DNA from: Hydractinia symbiolongicarpus
Lineage: Eukaryota > Cnidaria > Hydrozoa > Anthoathecata > Hydractiniidae
Direction: 5' to 3'
Assembly (NCBI RefSeq): GCF_029227915.1
Contig: NC_079882.1
Location: forward strand, 16,630,501 to 16,694,500
DNA: 64,000 nucleotides
This document shows, one piece after another, positions 61,633 to 64,000 of this stretch. The notes under the pieces were generated by a model, which saw nothing but the letters and a program-made list of their open reading frames with translations, had not been told where the DNA came from and did no database searches. Position 1 is the stretch's first letter, and every line of letters begins with the position of its first letter. A program made the position numbers and the translations under genes.

Positions 61633-64000
61633 TTAGACTGCAAAAGGCCATATTACAGCCTTTATAGGACTGTGCAGGTAGTTAAGAGTGTCTTAAGGCC
61701 ACGGCGCTAAGGAAAACCGCTTGGAACGTTGTAGTGCTTTGAGACTGGAAGGAATAGTCCAATGGTAACCAGCGCAGGCAGATGGAACCACGTGATTTAC
61801 GTGTGAGGCCTTTATTAGATTTCAAAAGGCGATATTGCAGCCTTTATAGGACTGTGCACGTAGTTAAGAGTGTTGTAAAGCAACGGCGCTAATGAAAACG
61901 ACTTGGGACGTTGTAGCGCATTGAGACTGGAAGGACTAGGCCAATGGTGACCTGCGCAGACCGGTGAAACCACGTGATTAACGTGTGAGGCCTTTATTAG
62001 ACTGCAAAGGGCAATACTACAGCCTTTATAGGACTGTGCACGTAGTTAAGAGTGTCTTAAGGCAACGGTGCTAATGAAAACGACTTGAGACGTTGTAGCA
62101 CATTGAGACTGGAAGGACTAGGCCAATGGAAACCTGCACAGGGAAATGGAACAACGTGATTTACGTGTGAGGCCTTTATTAGACTGCAAAGGGCCATATT
62201 ACAACCTTTATAGGACTGTGCACGTAGTTAAGAGTGTCTTAAGGCAACGGCGCTAATGAAAACGACTTGGGACGTTGTAGCACATGGAGACTGGAAGGAC
62301 TAGACCAATGGTAACGTGCGCAGGCAGGTGAAACCACGTGATTTACGTATGAAGCCCTTACTAGACTGCAAAGGGCCAAATTACAGCCTTTATAGGACTG
62401 TGCACGTAGTTAAGAGTGTTGTAAGGCAACGGCGTTAATGAAAACGACTTGGGACGTTGTAGCGCATTGAGACTGGAATGACTAGGCCAATGGTGACCTG
62501 CGCAGACCGGTGAAACCACGTGATTTACGTGTGAGGCCTTTATTAGACTGCAAAAGGCCATATTACAGCCTTTATAGGACTGTGCACGTATTTAAGAGTG
62601 TTGTAAGGCAACAGCGATAATGAAAACGACTTGGGACGTTGTAGCGCATTGAGACTGGAAGGACTAGGCCAATGGTGACCTGCGCAGACCGGTGAAACCA
62701 CGTGATTAACGTGTGAGGCCTTTATTAGACTGCAAAGGGCAATACTACAGCCTTTATAGGACTGTGCACGTAGTTAAGAGTGTCTTAAGGCAACGGCGCT
62801 AATGAAAACGACTTGAGACGTTGTAGCACATTGAGACTGGAAGGACTAGGCCAATGGAAACCTGCACAGGCAAATGGAACAACGTGATTACGTGTGAGGC
62901 CTTTATTAGACTGCAAAGGGCCATATTACAGCCTCTATAGGACTGTGCACGTAGTTAAGAGTGTCTTAAGGCAATGGCGCTAATGAAAACAACTTGGGAC
63001 GTTGTAGCACATGGAGACTGGAAGGACCAGACCAATGGTAACCTGCGCAGGCAGGTGAAACCACGTGATTTACGTATGAAGCCTTTACTAGACTGCAAAA
63101 GGCCAAATTACAGCCTTTACAGGACGGTGCACGTAGTTAAGAGTGTCTTAAGGCAACGGCGCTAATGAAAACGACTTGAGACGTTGTAGCACATTGAGAT
63201 TGGAAGGACTAGGCCAATGGAAACCTGCACAGGCAAATGGAACAACGTGATTTACGTGTGAGGCCTTTATTAGACTGCAAAAGGCCATAATACAGCCTTT
63301 ATAGGACTAGGACGTAGTTAAGAGTGTTCTAAGGCAACTTCGCTAATGAAAACGACTTGGGACGTTGTAGGGCATTGAGACTGGAAAGACTAGGCCAATG
63401 GAAACCTGCGCAGACCGGTGAAATCACGTGATTTACGTGTGAGGCCTTTATTAGACTGCAAAAGGCCATATTACAGCCTTTATAGGACTGTGCAAGTATT
63501 TAAGAGTGTTGTAAGGCAACGGCGCTAATGAAAACGACTTGGGACGTTGCAGCGCATTGAGACTGGAAGGACTAGGTCAATGGTGACCTGCGCAGACCTG
63601 TGAAACCACGTGATTAACGTGTGAGGCCTTTATTAGACTGCAAAAGGCCATATTACAGACTTTATAGGACTGTGCACGTAGTTAAGAGTGTCTTAAGGCA
63701 ACGGTGCTAATGAAAACGACTTGAGACGTTGTAGCACATTGAGACTGGAAGGACTAGGCCAATGGAAACCTGCACAGGGAAATGGAACAACGTGATTTAC
63801 GTGTGAGGCCTTTATTAGACTGCAAAGGGCCATATTACAACCTTTATAGGACTGTGCACGTAGTTAAGAGTGTCTTAAGGCAACGGCGCTAATGAAAACG
63901 ACTTGAGACGTTGTAGCACATTGAGATTGGAAGGACTAGGCCAATGGAAACCTGCACAGGCAAATGGAACAACGTGATTTACAAGTGAGGCCTTTATTAG
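61633..64000. repeat. Right-edge satellite, copy of 53.6-56.25 kb
   Basis: Follows the order of 53,631 onwards at 8002 bp, then at 7639 bp after the point where the 363-bp duplication is absent. From about 63,900 it changes to GAGACG...CACATTGAGATTGG, leaving that order. The array is still in progress at the last base, so its right end is not in the window. Confidence 0.83.

Larger units (their letters stand above)
1..64000. repeat. 182-bp satellite DNA array filling the window
   Basis: Every part of the window reads as a variant of one unit of about 182 bp, repeated head-to-tail in a single orientation. Landmarks in each unit, in order: a GGCCTTTATTAGACTGC-like box, AAAGGCC, CAGCCTTTATAGGACTGTGC, an ACGTAGTTAAGAGTGT segment, GGCGCTAATGAAAACGAC, ACGTTGTAGCGCATTGAGAC, CCAATGGTAACCTGCGCAG, and GAAACCACGTGATTTACGTG. 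Between copies the differences are mostly substitutions, plus a few 1-bp deletions and one recurrent 7-bp deletion. No transposon, gene, inverted monomer or non-satellite stretch was found. The length is close to nucleosomal and typical of centromeric satellites in many plants and animals; the centromeric role is inference. I do not recognise the family, and the host is not identifiable from this sequence alone. Confidence 0.98.

Noticed and set aside
1872-62561. Dozens of minus-strand open frames of about 66 codons starting MAFCS and ending IWPFAV
   Set aside because: They are a by-product of the repeat. 182 is not divisible by 3, so the same box read on the minus strand gives ATGGCCTTTTGC as a start (M-A-F-C) in one unit and, one frame over in the next unit, TGGCCTTTTGCAGTCTAA as an end (W-P-F-A-V-stop). 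Neighbouring frames overlap by 19 nt at that box. There is no signal, domain or ribosome-binding context, and many monomers have the frame broken.
39890-63165. Plus-strand open frames of 60 codons beginning MKTTWDVVAHGDW
   Set aside because: They exist only in one monomer subtype that lost two stops by substitution, span just over one satellite unit, and have no recognisable domain. Not annotated as genes.
1-64000. CRISPR array
   Set aside because: The periodicity is 182 bp of continuous similarity, with no short identical repeats separated by unique spacers and no cas genes.
1-64000. tRNA, rRNA or snRNA-derived repeat
   Set aside because: No A-box/B-box pair, no cloverleaf arms with the right spacing and no recognisable rRNA segment were seen in the monomer.
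1-64000. Transposable element or LTR insertions
   Set aside because: No break in the 182-bp rhythm longer than a few bases was found, and no target-site duplications, LTR ends or transposase-like frames.
1-64000. Assignment to a named plant, fish or insect satellite family
   Set aside because: The monomer length fits many unrelated families, and I cannot match the sequence to a known consensus without a database search, so naming one would be a guess.

Overview
The whole 64 kb window is one uninterrupted tandem satellite DNA array. The basic unit is about 182 bp (181-183 bp; 174-175 bp in one marked subtype). I estimate about 350 monomers, all head-to-tail in the same orientation. I see no protein-coding gene, RNA gene, transposable element, inversion or unique sequence. 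This is the pattern of a eukaryotic centromeric or heterochromatic satellite, with a monomer close to nucleosomal length. I do not recognise the family and cannot name the host. No CENP-B box is evident. Variable CpG sites often show CG, CA and TG versions of the same position, which suggests, but does not prove, a host that methylates cytosines.

Layout: the array is a patchwork of monomer subtypes arranged in higher-order and segmental duplications, so the same order of subtypes recurs at distances that are whole numbers of monomers. Left part (1-34 kb): a seven-monomer higher-order repeat (HOR) of 1267 bp, recognisable by one monomer with a 7-bp deletion, occurs at about 1.6-2.85, 17.4-19.9, 22.3-24.6 and 31.0-33.5 kb. 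Two larger tandem duplications lie here: 7.9-12.1 kb copied as 12.1-16.4 kb, and 15.9-20.6 kb copied as 20.6-25.3 kb. A poorly homogenised island at 5.2-7.9 kb has no long copy elsewhere in the window. Middle part (22-39 kb): a block of more than 7 kb (22.3-29.5 kb) recurs at 31.0-38.4 kb. Right part (39-64 kb): other subtypes dominate. There is a clean 2545-bp tandem duplication (38.96-41.50 and 41.50-44.05 kb), then 4-, 5- and 9-monomer periodicities at 45-51 kb, then nested duplications with offsets of 6546, 8002, 1456, 1999 and 363 bp at 50-64 kb.

How it fits together: duplicated blocks often differ by exactly one monomer, and block boundaries are chimeric monomers that join two subtypes in register. 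This is what unequal crossing-over or gene conversion between aligned monomers would leave. Each monomer also carries several short dyad symmetries (GGCCTTT/AAAGGCC, AAAGGC/GCCTTT, GCGCTA/TAGCGC, CACGT/ACGTG). The many 60-72-codon open frames are by-products of the repeat and are not annotated as genes. All offsets and boundaries were read by eye and are good to about 10-40 bp.
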